Shown piece by piece: positions 29,301 through 37,867 of a stretch of DNA of 64,000 nt. Positions within the stretch are counted from its first letter, which is position 1, and every line of letters starts with the position of its first letter. The notes under the pieces are model-generated. The model worked only from the letters and a program-made list of their open reading frames with translations. It had not been told where the DNA came from and ran no database searches. Position numbers and translations under genes: made by a program. The DNA comes from JBCCQL01 sp039414355 (GTDB lineage Bacteria > Planctomycetota > Planctomycetia > Pirellulales > Lacipirellulaceae), in assembly GCA_039414355.1 (NCBI GenBank), contig JBCDJN010000009.1, positions 12,512 to 76,511 on the forward strand. Direction: 5' to 3'.

Positions 29301-32300
29301 CGAGCTGCTCGCCAACGGCGCCGCGGACCTGCAGGCCGCCGTGACCACCGGCAGCGGGGCGATCGCGGTCACGGCTTCGGCAGTCGATTTGTCGGGTTCG
29401 CTCCGTACAGGAGCGGCAGCAGGCACGAATGACGGCGGCGACGTCGCGGTGACGGCGTTCGATGGGAACCTGACAACCGCGGCGGCAATCGCCCTGATGC
29501 CGGCGAGGGGTTCGATCACCACCGAGTCGGGAGCCGTGACGCTCACAGCCACGCAGGGCGACGCCGACCTGGCCGGCGCGGTGACGACGGACCGAGCTGC
29601 GATCACTGTCGAGGCCCTCGGCGTGATGCTCTCAGGGCCGCTGGAAGCGGGCGCCGCCATGGGCGACGGAGACTTGGGTGACATCAGCATCACCGCGGTG
29701 ACCGGCAACCTGTCGACCCTGATGCCAATGGTTCCCATGGACCCAACCGCGGTGTCGATCAGGACCGACGCCGGTTCCGTGACGCTCATGGCCACGCAGG
29801 GCGACGCCACGCTGGGTGGCGAGGTAACGACCGGGACCGGCGACATCACGGTGATGTCTCGAAGCGTGACGCAAGCAGCGGCGTTCTCCACCGGCGAAGC
29901 GGCCGGCGCTGACGACAACGACGGCGGCGACGTCGCCATCACGGCGATCGCGGGCGACTACGTCTCGGGCATGGATGGAACGATCGACACCGAGCGTGGT
30001 TCGGTCGCCATCTTTGCGGCCGAGGATGCGACCCTTGAAGGAACGATCACAACGCAGCGGGCGGGCTCGATCCAGGTAACCGGCGAGAACGTGATGCAGA
30101 TGGCGGATCTGGAGACGGGGGCCGATCCGGGCTCGCCTGACGGCGCCGAGATCGTCCTCCGCGCGACCGACGGCGATCTGGATTCAACCGCCGACATCCG
30201 GGCACGCGGCAACGGCCCCGTTGATCTCTCCGCCACGGCCGCAGTCGGCGGCGATCTGACCACAGCATTTACCACGCTGATCTTGGCCGAGGGCAACGGC
30301 GCGGTTGCTTTCTCGGCATCCAACGCGGCGACGCTCAACGCCAACGTGGATTCTGGGACCGGGGGGATCGCCGCGCAGGCCGCCGCGGTCACGCAGGGCG
30401 GCGCCTTCCAGTCGGCCGGTGACGGCGGGGTTTTTATCCAAGCCTCGACAGGCGATTTCCAGTCGATGGTGGGCGGCACGATTAGCACAGGCAATGGGGA
30501 TGTCACCGTCTTCGCCGGGCAAAACGCACAGGTTGGCGGCGCCGTGACGACCCTCGGAAATGGCGACGTCTCGGTCACCGGGCAGAACGTCACCCAGTCG
30601 GCCGCGGTCGAAACCGGCGCCACGATCAATGTGCCCAACCAGGGCGACATCCTGCTCCGCGCCACCAACGGCGCCCTGAGCTCAACGGCTGAGATCACGT
30701 CAGACGGCGGCGCCATCTTCGCCGCGGCGAGCGGCGCGGCCAGCTTCACGGCGATGGTGCAGTCGACCGCGGGCGACATCGCGGCGTTGGGCGGCTCGGT
30801 GACGCAGTCGGGCGGCATCGAGACGTCTGAAAGCGGGGGGATCTCGCTGCAGTCGACCACGACCGACATCGTCTCACTGGCTCCCATCGAGGCGAGCCAA
30901 GGAGTCGATGTCGATGCAGCCCGAACCTTCAATCTCGACGCGGACCTGACCGGAAACACCGTCCAGGTCGATGTTGCCCGCAACGACACCAACTCGGCCG
31001 CCCTGACGGCCGTTGAAGCCCAGATCGCGGCCGGTGTCTTCGAGCCCGACAAGACCGCGCTGCAGTCGATCATCGACCAGCTGGACATCGCCGACTCCGC
31101 CAACATCTTCGTCCGAATTGTCAACCCAATCACCAACCTGCCCGAAGACGTTCAGGTTTCGAAGCTGTTCTTTGTGAGCGTGTCGGGCAGGTTCACCGCG
31201 TTGGACGGGTCCAACCCGGGGCCGCTGCTCGTCAACCAGGGGCTAGGAGTCATTGACGCGGTTGTCGATCCCGGCATCGTCGCGGAGTTCTCCCTCGAGG
31301 TGTTCTGGCGAGAGCCTTTCGCGGTCGATCCCCCCCCACTGCCCGAGTTCCCGATCATGGGGGTCCCGGAGGACGTCAACGTGCTCGCCGCTCCGGAGGC
31401 GGTTGTCGATCCCGACTTGACGGCGCCCCTCGTTGAGGGCCAGTTCGCCCGTGGCGTCACCTCCGGGCAGTTCACGCACCGTTTCGCGTCGAATCCCGAC
31501 GGCGCCGCTTCCCCGGTCGTGCGTGTTCCAGTACGCCTCTCCGACTTCGTGATCACTCAATTCGGGCTCGGCTTCGCGGGGCGGGATGTCACCGCTCGGA
31601 ACTCGGCGTTCGCAATTGAGACGATCGTCGAGATCCAGGTCCAGCCGTTCGATGTCGGGGCGCAGACGCCGCTGCCCGAGGCGTTGCCGCAGACCGAGTT
31701 GTTTATCGAGGCCCTGCCGCCCGCGGCCGAGCCGTCGGCGCCGGTCACGTTTGTCTCGGCCCCGTCGCCCGTGAGCAGCACGCCCGGTGTCACCACCGCG
31801 GGAGAAGAACGCTACTACGAGTTGCGGATTATCTCGTTCGACCGCAGCGGTGACCTGGTTGAGACCGACGCGATCCAACTCACCAAGAGAGACGCCGCCG
31901 CGGTGGCGCCGTTCAACCCCAGCAAGCTCGCCAAGCTCTTCCAACTGCTGCCGGGCGACCGCTACCGGCTGTACCTGATCGAAGAGGGCAGCGAGCGGAT
32001 GGTGCTGGACTTTGTCATCGAAGAAGTGGGCGGCGAGAGCCGGCCGGTGGAGCTGCCGGAGCAACTGGACACGGTGCCCGCCGCGCCGCCCGCGGCCGAG
32101 CCGTCGGCCGCGCGCCCCACCGAGACTTCGCTGCCGGTCGCCGCCGGCGACCATGATGGCGACTTGGATTTCCGCGTGAAGCCCGCTCGGCCGGTCCTTT
32201 CGGAGCCGGTAGCGAGCGGCGGGCTGCTGTTTGGTGCCGCCGTCCTCTCCCAGCAGGCACGCCGGCGACGCGCGCGGCGGGCCGACCGGCGTGCGGCCCG

Positions 32301-32403
32301 CTTCGGCCGCGCCCAGCTTGGCGTGGGTGGTTCCGCCGCCAATCGCGAAGCCAACGACGAGACCCTCGATACCCAATCACGTTCCCCCCTCGCACCGCGC
32401 TGA
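23332..32403 (+). CDS. Giant filamentous-haemagglutinin-like repeat protein (3023 aa) with LEPR-XLL-type N-terminus
   Basis: The N-terminus carries an Arg-rich leader and then 'LAIKRLEERRVLNADA' (about 31-46), a variant of the planctomycete LEPR-XLL export-associated motif. Residues 130-470 contain beta-helix-like strands and end with 'AAGTWLIDPTDIIINNGA' (about 462-480), the junction sequence of filamentous-haemagglutinin family proteins. About 2000 residues of Gly/Ala/Thr/Asp-rich strands follow ('GAGTVSVAATAGGIAM' type), very poor in Cys and Lys, consistent with a long beta-helix. After about residue 2550 a non-repetitive domain follows, and then Pro-rich linkers. Residues 2960-2976 ('VASGGLLFGAAVLSQQA') are hydrophobic and precede an Arg-rich tail, resembling a membrane-anchor or sorting tail. 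It is probably a surface adhesin or fibre. No two-partner TpsB transporter is nearby. The kinase gene follows after 13 bp. Confidence 0.8.
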   Translation: MGRFKDLRARLARLLGSSRRPPKPAEMVVPHLAIKRLEERRVLNADAAPVELLVVDAGAAAGDGQADTFQVEQHETGIRVSVNGQETHTTSLGAEIQIVGSADRDVLVADLLAGARVTFDGGAGDDTLRVVSGESVESVTYTLGSAGDATDGSRVEAASATGDATAEISLVGVESIDDAAQADRREVVLQGESTGVAVTGVGDRNVLAVDGAAVRTLAFASPDELLAIDSQSEDAATPREVELVSLADGFAADLEVNADAADRFLATGDADLGGGDLRVTTGSIEVSGRIASQQADFTFDADSTVKITEDGRIENRDGRVAIDSGESGTTELAGLIDVSSDHAVGGRVTLLGESVRLASGAEIDASGPTGGGAVFVGGGLAGADPQLRNARAVTMEAGAKIQADATNRGHGGRVVLWADHTTVAAGEITARGGRLAGDGGFVETSGLVNLQLGGRVDATAANGAAGTWLIDPTDIIINNGATTPSLGPTSAGGTDTFQDPLPTAPNAATIAAADIVDALEMGNNVVVTTASDGGGAGNLTVDANILADLTTDAMENDVSLTLIAVGDITVNGQIGLMAADAMDSLTVLLNAGGSVVVNNTIDAGGGEGGNVTIQAASLSQNAAISTAGAGTVTAVTTGAITMAGGAVTSTAGGLIDYRANSGDVALTQLNAGGGFLRVTATAGAITDALGTEDPNLIGDLATLTAPGGIGAAAGDGDIDTSLMRLEVGGTPAGVFIGETDGLRLLAPGVTTAADGVVSLVAAAGTLEIDGAINAAGVGSVTLGAVAGMVQIDTAVNAGTGDVAITGASVTQNANLDTAGAGTVSVAATAGGIAMTTAAVTTTAGGTINYQATMGDILLARLNATATGDIVVSAADGSILDNRPDELANLIGDGLTLTAGVAIGGPGEGDVDTNVDTLEINSGTGATFVEELTGPLSLGPVTGAGGDINVETAAGTLAVAGAITNTGAGQVALAANGGNANVNGPITTATGDIVITSDQDASVAAMLITTGGNIRVSADNVTIDADVESTGAGSVTLTATDGNLTIGATGSVMTDSGAIDLDATQTAAVNGDVMSQTGDVFVDAMTITQTNTGPIETGAAGVVALVATGAITAGGMIDSGSGNILLDAGAALTVSGGVDSDSGSVTLTGTSINQTGAIETGGAGKVLLQAETGNLVSMAAIDSGAGAVHLTAAVNVQLQGDVTTQSGDIKVTGQAVDQSGALTAGATPGNGDAGAITVSATAGMLDSTANITSDAGAITLSANGAVMLANAVASTTGNVSVAGFTVAQSGAVTTGGAGDVSLSAFAGDLDSTAAVGSDDGDIQLRAEQGDVTITSSVTATGNGAIQVAALMIGGMGGDVTVDPGATVTATGTGSVSLFASETATVNGDVDSGTGSVLVFADGVAQAGNITAAGNGVVNVEATAGAITMSGNAVTATDGGTIDYESSLNTDIALTTLDAGAGNLRVNANGGAITDASLAETPNLIGNLATLRAAGGIGAAGDDDIDTSITLLQVPVFPNNLFINETNGLRLIDFGVVSGPNGVVSLVADAGLLEIDIPINAPGAGEIILESTTGEVRIDRPIDAGTGDLTVRGDSVDQNADLDTNAGGTITVEADGAGIDMQPGAEATTAGGLITYDATNGDLALSQLNATGAGNLVVRAGGNITDATEDEAANLVGDALTLQAGNAIGGLERDDLNTDVNTLTLIGGTGPAFIEELTGDLDIASVNGGGGSIAIETQTGGINVNGLVTNINAGGVLLSAVAGNVAVGAMPAGEINTAAGAITLVSDMDVVVDAAVMSVDGDISAFADNIAINAAVESTGAGDIDLNATNALTINGTVSSGAGGIGLSTGAALQINQAITTESGDIVATGGSVTVAAPLLTGDAMGDNDPGAVTLVATAGDFTSDMNGTIDTEAGSVSIFASMNVALMGAVTTQRAGAIEITAQQQVMQDAALQTGADATETDGGNITVRAFDAGAMSLVSTEAITTDAGAVELLANGAADLQAAVTTGSGAIAVTASAVDLSGSLRTGAAAGTNDGGDVAVTAFDGNLTTAAAIALMPARGSITTESGAVTLTATQGDADLAGAVTTDRAAITVEALGVMLSGPLEAGAAMGDGDLGDISITAVTGNLSTLMPMVPMDPTAVSIRTDAGSVTLMATQGDATLGGEVTTGTGDITVMSRSVTQAAAFSTGEAAGADDNDGGDVAITAIAGDYVSGMDGTIDTERGSVAIFAAEDATLEGTITTQRAGSIQVTGENVMQMADLETGADPGSPDGAEIVLRATDGDLDSTADIRARGNGPVDLSATAAVGGDLTTAFTTLILAEGNGAVAFSASNAATLNANVDSGTGGIAAQAAAVTQGGAFQSAGDGGVFIQASTGDFQSMVGGTISTGNGDVTVFAGQNAQVGGAVTTLGNGDVSVTGQNVTQSAAVETGATINVPNQGDILLRATNGALSSTAEITSDGGAIFAAASGAASFTAMVQSTAGDIAALGGSVTQSGGIETSESGGISLQSTTTDIVSLAPIEASQGVDVDAARTFNLDADLTGNTVQVDVARNDTNSAALTAVEAQIAAGVFEPDKTALQSIIDQLDIADSANIFVRIVNPITNLPEDVQVSKLFFVSVSGRFTALDGSNPGPLLVNQGLGVIDAVVDPGIVAEFSLEVFWREPFAVDPPPLPEFPIMGVPEDVNVLAAPEAVVDPDLTAPLVEGQFARGVTSGQFTHRFASNPDGAASPVVRVPVRLSDFVITQFGLGFAGRDVTARNSAFAIETIVEIQVQPFDVGAQTPLPEALPQTELFIEALPPAAEPSAPVTFVSAPSPVSSTPGVTTAGEERYYELRIISFDRSGDLVETDAIQLTKRDAAAVAPFNPSKLAKLFQLLPGDRYRLYLIEEGSERMVLDFVIEEVGGESRPVELPEQLDTVPAAPPAAEPSAARPTETSLPVAAGDHDGDLDFRVKPARPVLSEPVASGGLLFGAAVLSQQARRRRARRADRRAARFGRAQLGVGGSAANREANDETLDTQSRSPLAPR
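25198..26466 (+). repeat. Long internal duplication, copy 1
   Basis: This encodes about 423 residues of the giant protein and aligns co-linearly with 27550-28827. Shared landmarks in order: 'GAITMAGGAVTSTAGGLIDY', 'NLIGDLATL', 'DGLRLL', 'GVVSLVA', 'FVEELTG', 'VESTGAG'. Each copy itself holds two roughly 195-residue modules, so the module occurs four times. Confidence 0.75.
27550..28827 (+). repeat. Long internal duplication, copy 2
   Basis: Second copy of the roughly 1.27-kb block. Landmarks are 'GAITMSGNAVTATDGGTIDY', 'NLIGNLATL', 'NGLRLI', 'GVVSLVA', 'FIEELTG' and 'VESTGAG', in the same order and spacing as at 25198-26466. The copies have diverged clearly in protein sequence, so the duplication is not recent. 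Confidence 0.75.
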
Positions 32404-32416
32404 GGAATATAGGTCG

Positions 32417-35400
32417 ATGGATATCTGTCCGCATTGCGGCGCCGCCGGCGCCTACAAAGACTCCACCGATGGTCGCTGCCCCGTCTGCGCTATGGCGTTG
32501 CCCGGCGCCGAGGAGGACCTGGAGCGCGCGCTCGCCGAAGAGGCGGACGAATCGTCGGCGTCGCTTGAGACTTACGGCGCCGACGAGTTGGTGGACGACC
32601 AGGGCGACGGCACGCTCAAGCCGAGCGCGATGCCCGTGGCGGACGCCGCTTCGACGGTTGTGGAAGACGGCGACGGCGACGCCCAGGGCGGCGGCAGCGC
32701 CGGCACGCCGGCCCGCCCGCAGGGCCGGGACTTGATCCAGCCGCGCAAACTGGCGCCGGCGTTCGCCCGCCGTGTGGCGGCCGGCTGGAAGCCGACCGGC
32801 GGCGAAGAGAAGGTGCCCACGGACACCATTAAGTACGAGCCCAGGTCCAGCTCGCGTGGCTCCGGGTCGGGCCGCGGCAGCGACTCGGGCGTCCCTGGCG
32901 GGTCCGATCAGGGCAGCGGCGGTCAGAGCGGCGTGGGTGAGCTGGGCGACCTGCGGATCGGCGCCCGCGACGTGGGCGACCTCGGCGACGACGGGCCGCT
33001 CGACTACGAGATCATCGAGGAGATCGGCCGCGGCAACATGGGCGTGGTCTACTCCGCCCGCCAGGCGTCGCTCAACCGCGACGTCGCCCTGAAGATGCCG
33101 GCCGAAGGGCTCCGCGGTTCGCACAGCGGCCGCAAGCAGTTCATCGCTGAAGTGGTGGTGACCGGTCAGCTCGACCACCCGAACATCGTGCCCATCTACG
33201 ACCTGGCGCGGGACGCGTCGGGCCAGCTCTTCTACTCGATGAAGCGGGTCGAGGGGCGTTCGTGGGACAAGCTGCTGGAAGAGCAGCAGCTCACCAAGTC
33301 GCAGGCCATGCCCGAGGACGAGGCCCGGGTGCTGCACGACAACTTGACTATCTTGATGAAGGCGTGCGACGCGATCCGCTTCGCCCACGACCGCGGCGTG
33401 ATCCACCGCGACATTAAGCCCCACAACATCATGGTGGGCAGCTACGGCGAGGTGTCCGTCATGGACTGGGGCATCGCGCTGCGGATGGACATCGACGGCA
33501 TCGGCGGCGGCGTCACCCGCCTAAGCCCCGCCGGCACGCCGGCCTACATGGCGCCCGAGATGGCGCTGGGCAACGCCGGCGAGATTGGCCCCGCCACGGA
33601 CGTCTACCTGCTGGGCGCCGTGCTGTATGAGATGATCACCGGCAAGCCGCCCCACCCGGAGCCGGTGGAGAGCACCACCAAGGAGCAGTGGGTGAACTCC
33701 GCGCTGCTGATCGCCGCGCAGAATCAGATTGTGGAGATCGAAGACCCGGACGAACTGGGCGAGATCGCCTACCGGGCGATGGCCACCGATCTGGAGCACC
33801 GCTACGACAACGTCGCCGAGTTCCAAGACGCGATCCGCAGCTACCTCTCGCACGCCGAGAGCATCAAGCTCACCCAGCGGGGCGAGAAGCTGCTGGCCAA
33901 GGCGCAGAAGAACGGCCGGGCCGGCGGCGAGCAGCGTGGGCGGTTCGACGAGTACGACCGCGCCCGCTTCGCCCTGCTCGAAGCGGTGGACATCTGGCCG
34001 GGCAATAAGACCGCCCACCGGTTGCTAGACGACACGGTGCTGGACTACGCCAACTACGCGTACAAAGAAGGCGCCTACGCCCGCGGCATCGACCTGCTGA
34101 CGGAGAAGAACCCCAAGCACAAGCCGCTGCTACGCAAGCTCCGCGCCGCCCGCCGCCGCACCAACCGCCTGACCACCCTGCTCTACTCGGCGGTTGGCTT
34201 GATCTTCTTGGGGACGATCGGGTTTTCGTTCTTCTTGAATCAGGCGCGCGAGCGGGCCCTTGATGCCGAAGCGGTTGCGGTAGCGAATGCGAAGGAAGCG
34301 GAGGATCAACGCAAAGAGGCAGTCAAGCAGCAAGGAATTGCACAAGCAAACGAGACTGAGGCGAAACGCCAAGCCGGGATCGCGCTGGCCAACGAGACAG
34401 AAGCCAAGCGTCAAGCGGGAATTGCCCTCGCCAACGAGACAGAAGCAAAACGTCAGGCGGGTATTGCTCTTGCCAACGAGACGGAAGCGAAACGTCAAGC
34501 GGGAATTGCCCTTGCCAATGAGACAGAAGCCAAGCGTCAAGCGCAGATTGCGGCGGCTCAGCAGCGCCTCGCCGAGTCCGCTTCCTACGCGTTCGAGGTA
34601 GGCCTCGCCGCCGAAGACTTAGAACGGAACGCCTTCGATCAGGTCGAGCAGACCCTCAAGACGCAGGCGGAGAGCGACGTCAAGAGCAAGCTGCGTGGCT
34701 GGGAATGGGGCTACCTGAACTCGCTTGTGAATCAGGAGGGCAACCGGACGCTGGGCGACCGCGGGCCGCTGCTGGCCGGGCGGGTTGAGTCGGTCGCCGT
34801 CGCGTTCGATGAGCAAACGGGCCGCCGCTGGGCGGCCGCCGGCTCGGCGAGCGGCGACGTCTTCTTGTGGGAGATCGGCGGCGACGCCGACCCGGTTCGC
34901 CTCCGCTACGGCGAGGCGGTGGGCGCCGTCGCGTTCAGTGCCGACGGCAAGACCGTCTTCGCCGGTGGCCGGCAGGGCGGCGAGACGCACTCGGTCAAGG
35001 CGTGGTCTCTGCCTGCCCGAGACGGGTCGAAACCCGTCGAGGTCGCCAAGCACGCGAGGCCGATCCTCAGCCTCGACACCTCAGCCAACCCGCCTCGGCT
35101 GGTTTCTTCCGACACACGCGGGTTGGTCTTGCTGACCGACTTGGGCGCCCGCAGCGCTCCGCGGCAGGTCCAGGCGGCGAAGCTCGAAAACAGCATCTGG
35201 TCGGCCCGGTTCTCGCCGGATGGCGAGTGGATTGTTACCGCGGGCGAAGACGGGCTGGTGCAGGTCTGGAGCACGGGCGACATCGTCGACGGCGAGCGCG
35301 ACCCCAAAGCGGCCCGCAGGATCAAGGGTCACGACGGGCCCGCCTACGCGGCGGCCTTCTCGCCCGATGGGCGGCTGATTGTCTCTGGCGGGCGTGACCG

Positions 35401-37816
35401 TCGGGTGCTCGCCACCGCCTTCGATCCAAGCAAGCCGGGCGGCGGTCAGAAGGAGCCAGTCAAGGCCGTCACTGACCGGTTGAAGACGGGCGCCAAGCCC
35501 GACGCCCAGGCCGCCGACTACGAAGTGATCGGCGAGCACAACTCCGCGGTCCGCGCGGTCGCCTTCGACGCGACCGGCGATGCGCTCTACACCGGCGGGC
35601 ACGACCACACGGTGAAGGTCTGGGACCTCGCAGGCGGCGTCGTTGCCGGCCAGAAGGCTACGACTCTGCGTGGTCACGGCGGGTGGGTCCGCTCGCTGGC
35701 GGTGCCTCCCGCCGGCGGCGAGGTTGCCGGCGGCGCCTACGACGTGATCAGTGGAGGCTACGACCGCCGCGTGCGTGTCTGGGACGTGGATGAGTATTCG
35801 TTCGCAACCATTCTTTCGGAAAACTCAGACCGCACGCTTGGCTCGCGTGAGCTAACCGCCGGCGACGCGTCGCCAGATGGCAAGTGGGTCGCCACCGGTT
35901 CTTCTGGCGGCGAGGTGGTCTTCTGGGACCTCACGGACGCCAGCCAACCCACCCGCCAGCCGATGGTCGAGGGGCACGACTGGCAGGCCACCACGGGCGT
36001 CTACTTCGCCGGTGGCAAGCGGCTGTTGACGGCCGGCGGTGATAACACCGCTCTGGTTTGGGACGAAGCCACCGGCGCGGAGCTGCTCAGGCTCGGCGGT
36101 TGGCACAAGACGGTGGGCTCCGGCTGGCGTGGGGTCGCCACCGCGTCCAGCCAAGGCCGCTGGATCGCAACGGGCGCCGATGGCGATGTGCTGGCTCGCG
36201 TCTGGGACGCCGCGAGCGGTGCGTTGATCACCTCGATCGATACGCCCCGGGCGCTCCGGCGTGGCGAGGGCGAAGAGCCCCAGGCGACCGCCATCGCGTT
36301 CTCGCCAAGCGACCGCACGCTGGCCGTGGCTGACCAGTGGGGGGCTGTCTACCTGATCGATCCGAGCGAGGGGTGGCGGGCTTCCAACTTTGCGGCTCAC
36401 ACGTCCAAGGTCACCGCGATCAAGTTCCTGCCGACCGGCGCCGGGCTGCTGACCGCGAGCACCGATGGCGACGTCAGCCATTGGGACCTGGACCAGCGGC
36501 GACCGGGCTCCGACGAGCCGCTCAAGGTGAGCGCCTTCAGGCACGCCGACCGCGTGGTCGCCATGGACCTGTCGGCCGATGGCGAAACGTTCGTCACCGC
36601 CGCCGGCCCGGCAGACGTGCGGGCGACACTGCGTGTCTGGCGGCGTGCCGACCCGAGCCGGCCCGTCCGTACGCTGCCCGCCTCGGCGATCTCGGCGGCC
36701 GCCGGCAGCGCCCGCGAGCTGGTGCGCTCGGTCTCGGTGCACGCCACCGATCCGACCGCGCTCGTCTCGTTGTTCAACCGCGACTCGTCCACCTATCGGC
36801 TCGCTCGTTGGAGTTGGGGCGGACAGGAAGCGGGCTTCCGACCGGTCCCCGGCGGGGCGCTGCGAGACGTCTCGACGGCGGTCTTCGCGCCGCACCGTCC
36901 CGGCAGCATCCTCACCGTCGGCGGGCGTGGCGCCCGCCGCCAGCAGGTTAGCGCCAACGCTACAGTCGTCACCGCCAGCTACCGGCCCCAGGGCGCCATC
37001 TGCTGCGTGGCGTTCGCCCCCACGAGCGACCTGATGGTCTCGTCCGGTGTCGACGGAACGCTCAAGGTCTGGCGGCTGGACGATCAGACTGGCCAGTGGC
37101 GGTCCGCCGGTCAGGCGCGTGACAAGGACGGTCACAGCGGCGCGATCAACTCGGTTGCGTTCGCCCCGGAGTCTTCGAAGGAGAAGAACGTTTTCGTCAC
37201 CGCGAGTGACGACGGCACAGCCAAGCTCTGGACCCTGCGCGACGGAGAGTGGGTTGTAGACCGCACGATGACCCCGCCCGGCGGGCCGGCGGAGGTGCGG
37301 CACGCGATCTTTCTGCCGGCCGACGAGGGCGTGCTGAAGATTGCGACCGCGGGCGACGCCGGGGTGTTCGTCCGCGAGGGCGGCGGCCCCGCCCGTCGCG
37401 TTGGCGAAGACCGCCCCGCGTCGGCGCTCGGCGCCTCGACCGACGGCAAGTGGCTGGTGGTCGCCCGGGGCAACTCCGCCACGGTGTGCGACGCCGCGAC
37501 CCTGGAAGTCGCGTCGCCGAGGTTGACCGGCCACTCGGGCGAGATCACCGACATCGCGTTCACGCCCGACGGCAATCGGTTCTTCACCACCAGCCGCGAC
37601 GCCACGGTCAAGCTCTGGAACACGCAGTCGGTGGTTGCCGCCGCTGCTGCCGGCGCCGAAGCGGGTGAGCGTGAACGCGAGCTGCTGACGCTCGACAGCC
37701 ACAGCCGCGAAGTGACGTCGATCGCCATCGCGGAGATCGACGGCAACCCGTTCCTGGTAACGACCGGCCTCGACGGGCAAGCGATCCTGTGGCCGAGCGA
37801 GATGCCGGCCAAGTGA
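32417..37816 (+). CDS. Membrane Ser/Thr protein kinase with zinc ribbon and C-terminal WD40 repeats
   Basis: 1799 residues from ATG 32417, 13 bp after the preceding stop; TGAGGA overlaps that stop and may serve as ribosome site. An N-terminal zinc ribbon (CPHCG and CPVC) is followed by a disordered acidic linker. The Hanks kinase domain starts near 197: glycine loop 'GRGNMGVV', Lys226 in 'VALK', His330-Arg-Asp332 with 'HRDIKPHN', and Asp350-Trp-Gly in place of DFG. 'GTPAYMAPEMA' is intact, so it should be active. A membrane helix (about 585-610) precedes a Glu/Lys/Arg coiled coil with five 14-residue repeats. About 1000 residues of WD40 repeats follow ('FSPDG..VVTAG.D..VQVW' pattern). The topology puts kinase and propeller on opposite membrane sides if there is only one helix. 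In the T6SS context it is a candidate PpkA-like regulator acting with the FHA protein at 46086. The ORF extends upstream to 32231, but that overlaps the giant gene. Confidence 0.9.
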   Translation: MDICPHCGAAGAYKDSTDGRCPVCAMALPGAEEDLERALAEEADESSASLETYGADELVDDQGDGTLKPSAMPVADAASTVVEDGDGDAQGGGSAGTPARPQGRDLIQPRKLAPAFARRVAAGWKPTGGEEKVPTDTIKYEPRSSSRGSGSGRGSDSGVPGGSDQGSGGQSGVGELGDLRIGARDVGDLGDDGPLDYEIIEEIGRGNMGVVYSARQASLNRDVALKMPAEGLRGSHSGRKQFIAEVVVTGQLDHPNIVPIYDLARDASGQLFYSMKRVEGRSWDKLLEEQQLTKSQAMPEDEARVLHDNLTILMKACDAIRFAHDRGVIHRDIKPHNIMVGSYGEVSVMDWGIALRMDIDGIGGGVTRLSPAGTPAYMAPEMALGNAGEIGPATDVYLLGAVLYEMITGKPPHPEPVESTTKEQWVNSALLIAAQNQIVEIEDPDELGEIAYRAMATDLEHRYDNVAEFQDAIRSYLSHAESIKLTQRGEKLLAKAQKNGRAGGEQRGRFDEYDRARFALLEAVDIWPGNKTAHRLLDDTVLDYANYAYKEGAYARGIDLLTEKNPKHKPLLRKLRAARRRTNRLTTLLYSAVGLIFLGTIGFSFFLNQARERALDAEAVAVANAKEAEDQRKEAVKQQGIAQANETEAKRQAGIALANETEAKRQAGIALANETEAKRQAGIALANETEAKRQAGIALANETEAKRQAQIAAAQQRLAESASYAFEVGLAAEDLERNAFDQVEQTLKTQAESDVKSKLRGWEWGYLNSLVNQEGNRTLGDRGPLLAGRVESVAVAFDEQTGRRWAAAGSASGDVFLWEIGGDADPVRLRYGEAVGAVAFSADGKTVFAGGRQGGETHSVKAWSLPARDGSKPVEVAKHARPILSLDTSANPPRLVSSDTRGLVLLTDLGARSAPRQVQAAKLENSIWSARFSPDGEWIVTAGEDGLVQVWSTGDIVDGERDPKAARRIKGHDGPAYAAAFSPDGRLIVSGGRDRRVLATAFDPSKPGGGQKEPVKAVTDRLKTGAKPDAQAADYEVIGEHNSAVRAVAFDATGDALYTGGHDHTVKVWDLAGGVVAGQKATTLRGHGGWVRSLAVPPAGGEVAGGAYDVISGGYDRRVRVWDVDEYSFATILSENSDRTLGSRELTAGDASPDGKWVATGSSGGEVVFWDLTDASQPTRQPMVEGHDWQATTGVYFAGGKRLLTAGGDNTALVWDEATGAELLRLGGWHKTVGSGWRGVATASSQGRWIATGADGDVLARVWDAASGALITSIDTPRALRRGEGEEPQATAIAFSPSDRTLAVADQWGAVYLIDPSEGWRASNFAAHTSKVTAIKFLPTGAGLLTASTDGDVSHWDLDQRRPGSDEPLKVSAFRHADRVVAMDLSADGETFVTAAGPADVRATLRVWRRADPSRPVRTLPASAISAAAGSARELVRSVSVHATDPTALVSLFNRDSSTYRLARWSWGGQEAGFRPVPGGALRDVSTAVFAPHRPGSILTVGGRGARRQQVSANATVVTASYRPQGAICCVAFAPTSDLMVSSGVDGTLKVWRLDDQTGQWRSAGQARDKDGHSGAINSVAFAPESSKEKNVFVTASDDGTAKLWTLRDGEWVVDRTMTPPGGPAEVRHAIFLPADEGVLKIATAGDAGVFVREGGGPARRVGEDRPASALGASTDGKWLVVARGNSATVCDAATLEVASPRLTGHSGEITDIAFTPDGNRFFTTSRDATVKLWNTQSVVAAAAAGAEAGERERELLTLDSHSREVTSIAIAEIDGNPFLVTTGLDGQAILWPSEMPAK
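34349..34558 (+). repeat. Five in-frame 42-bp repeats in the kinase coiled coil
   Basis: Five tandem copies of a 42-bp unit encode NETEAKRQAGIALA, the last ending AQIAAA. The protein repeats are nearly exact while the third codon positions vary, which points to selection on the coiled coil rather than very recent slippage. Confidence 0.9.
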
Positions 37817-37867
37817 CGCCGGCGCCGGTGCGAACCTGAAGGCAGGCCCAGTGACTAGTCGACCGCG

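Noticed and set aside
27861..29942. 693-residue minus-strand open frame inside the giant gene
   Set aside because: It is a shadow of the repetitive GC-rich coding strand: Ser/Pro/Ala/Thr-rich with no folded-domain signals or start site.
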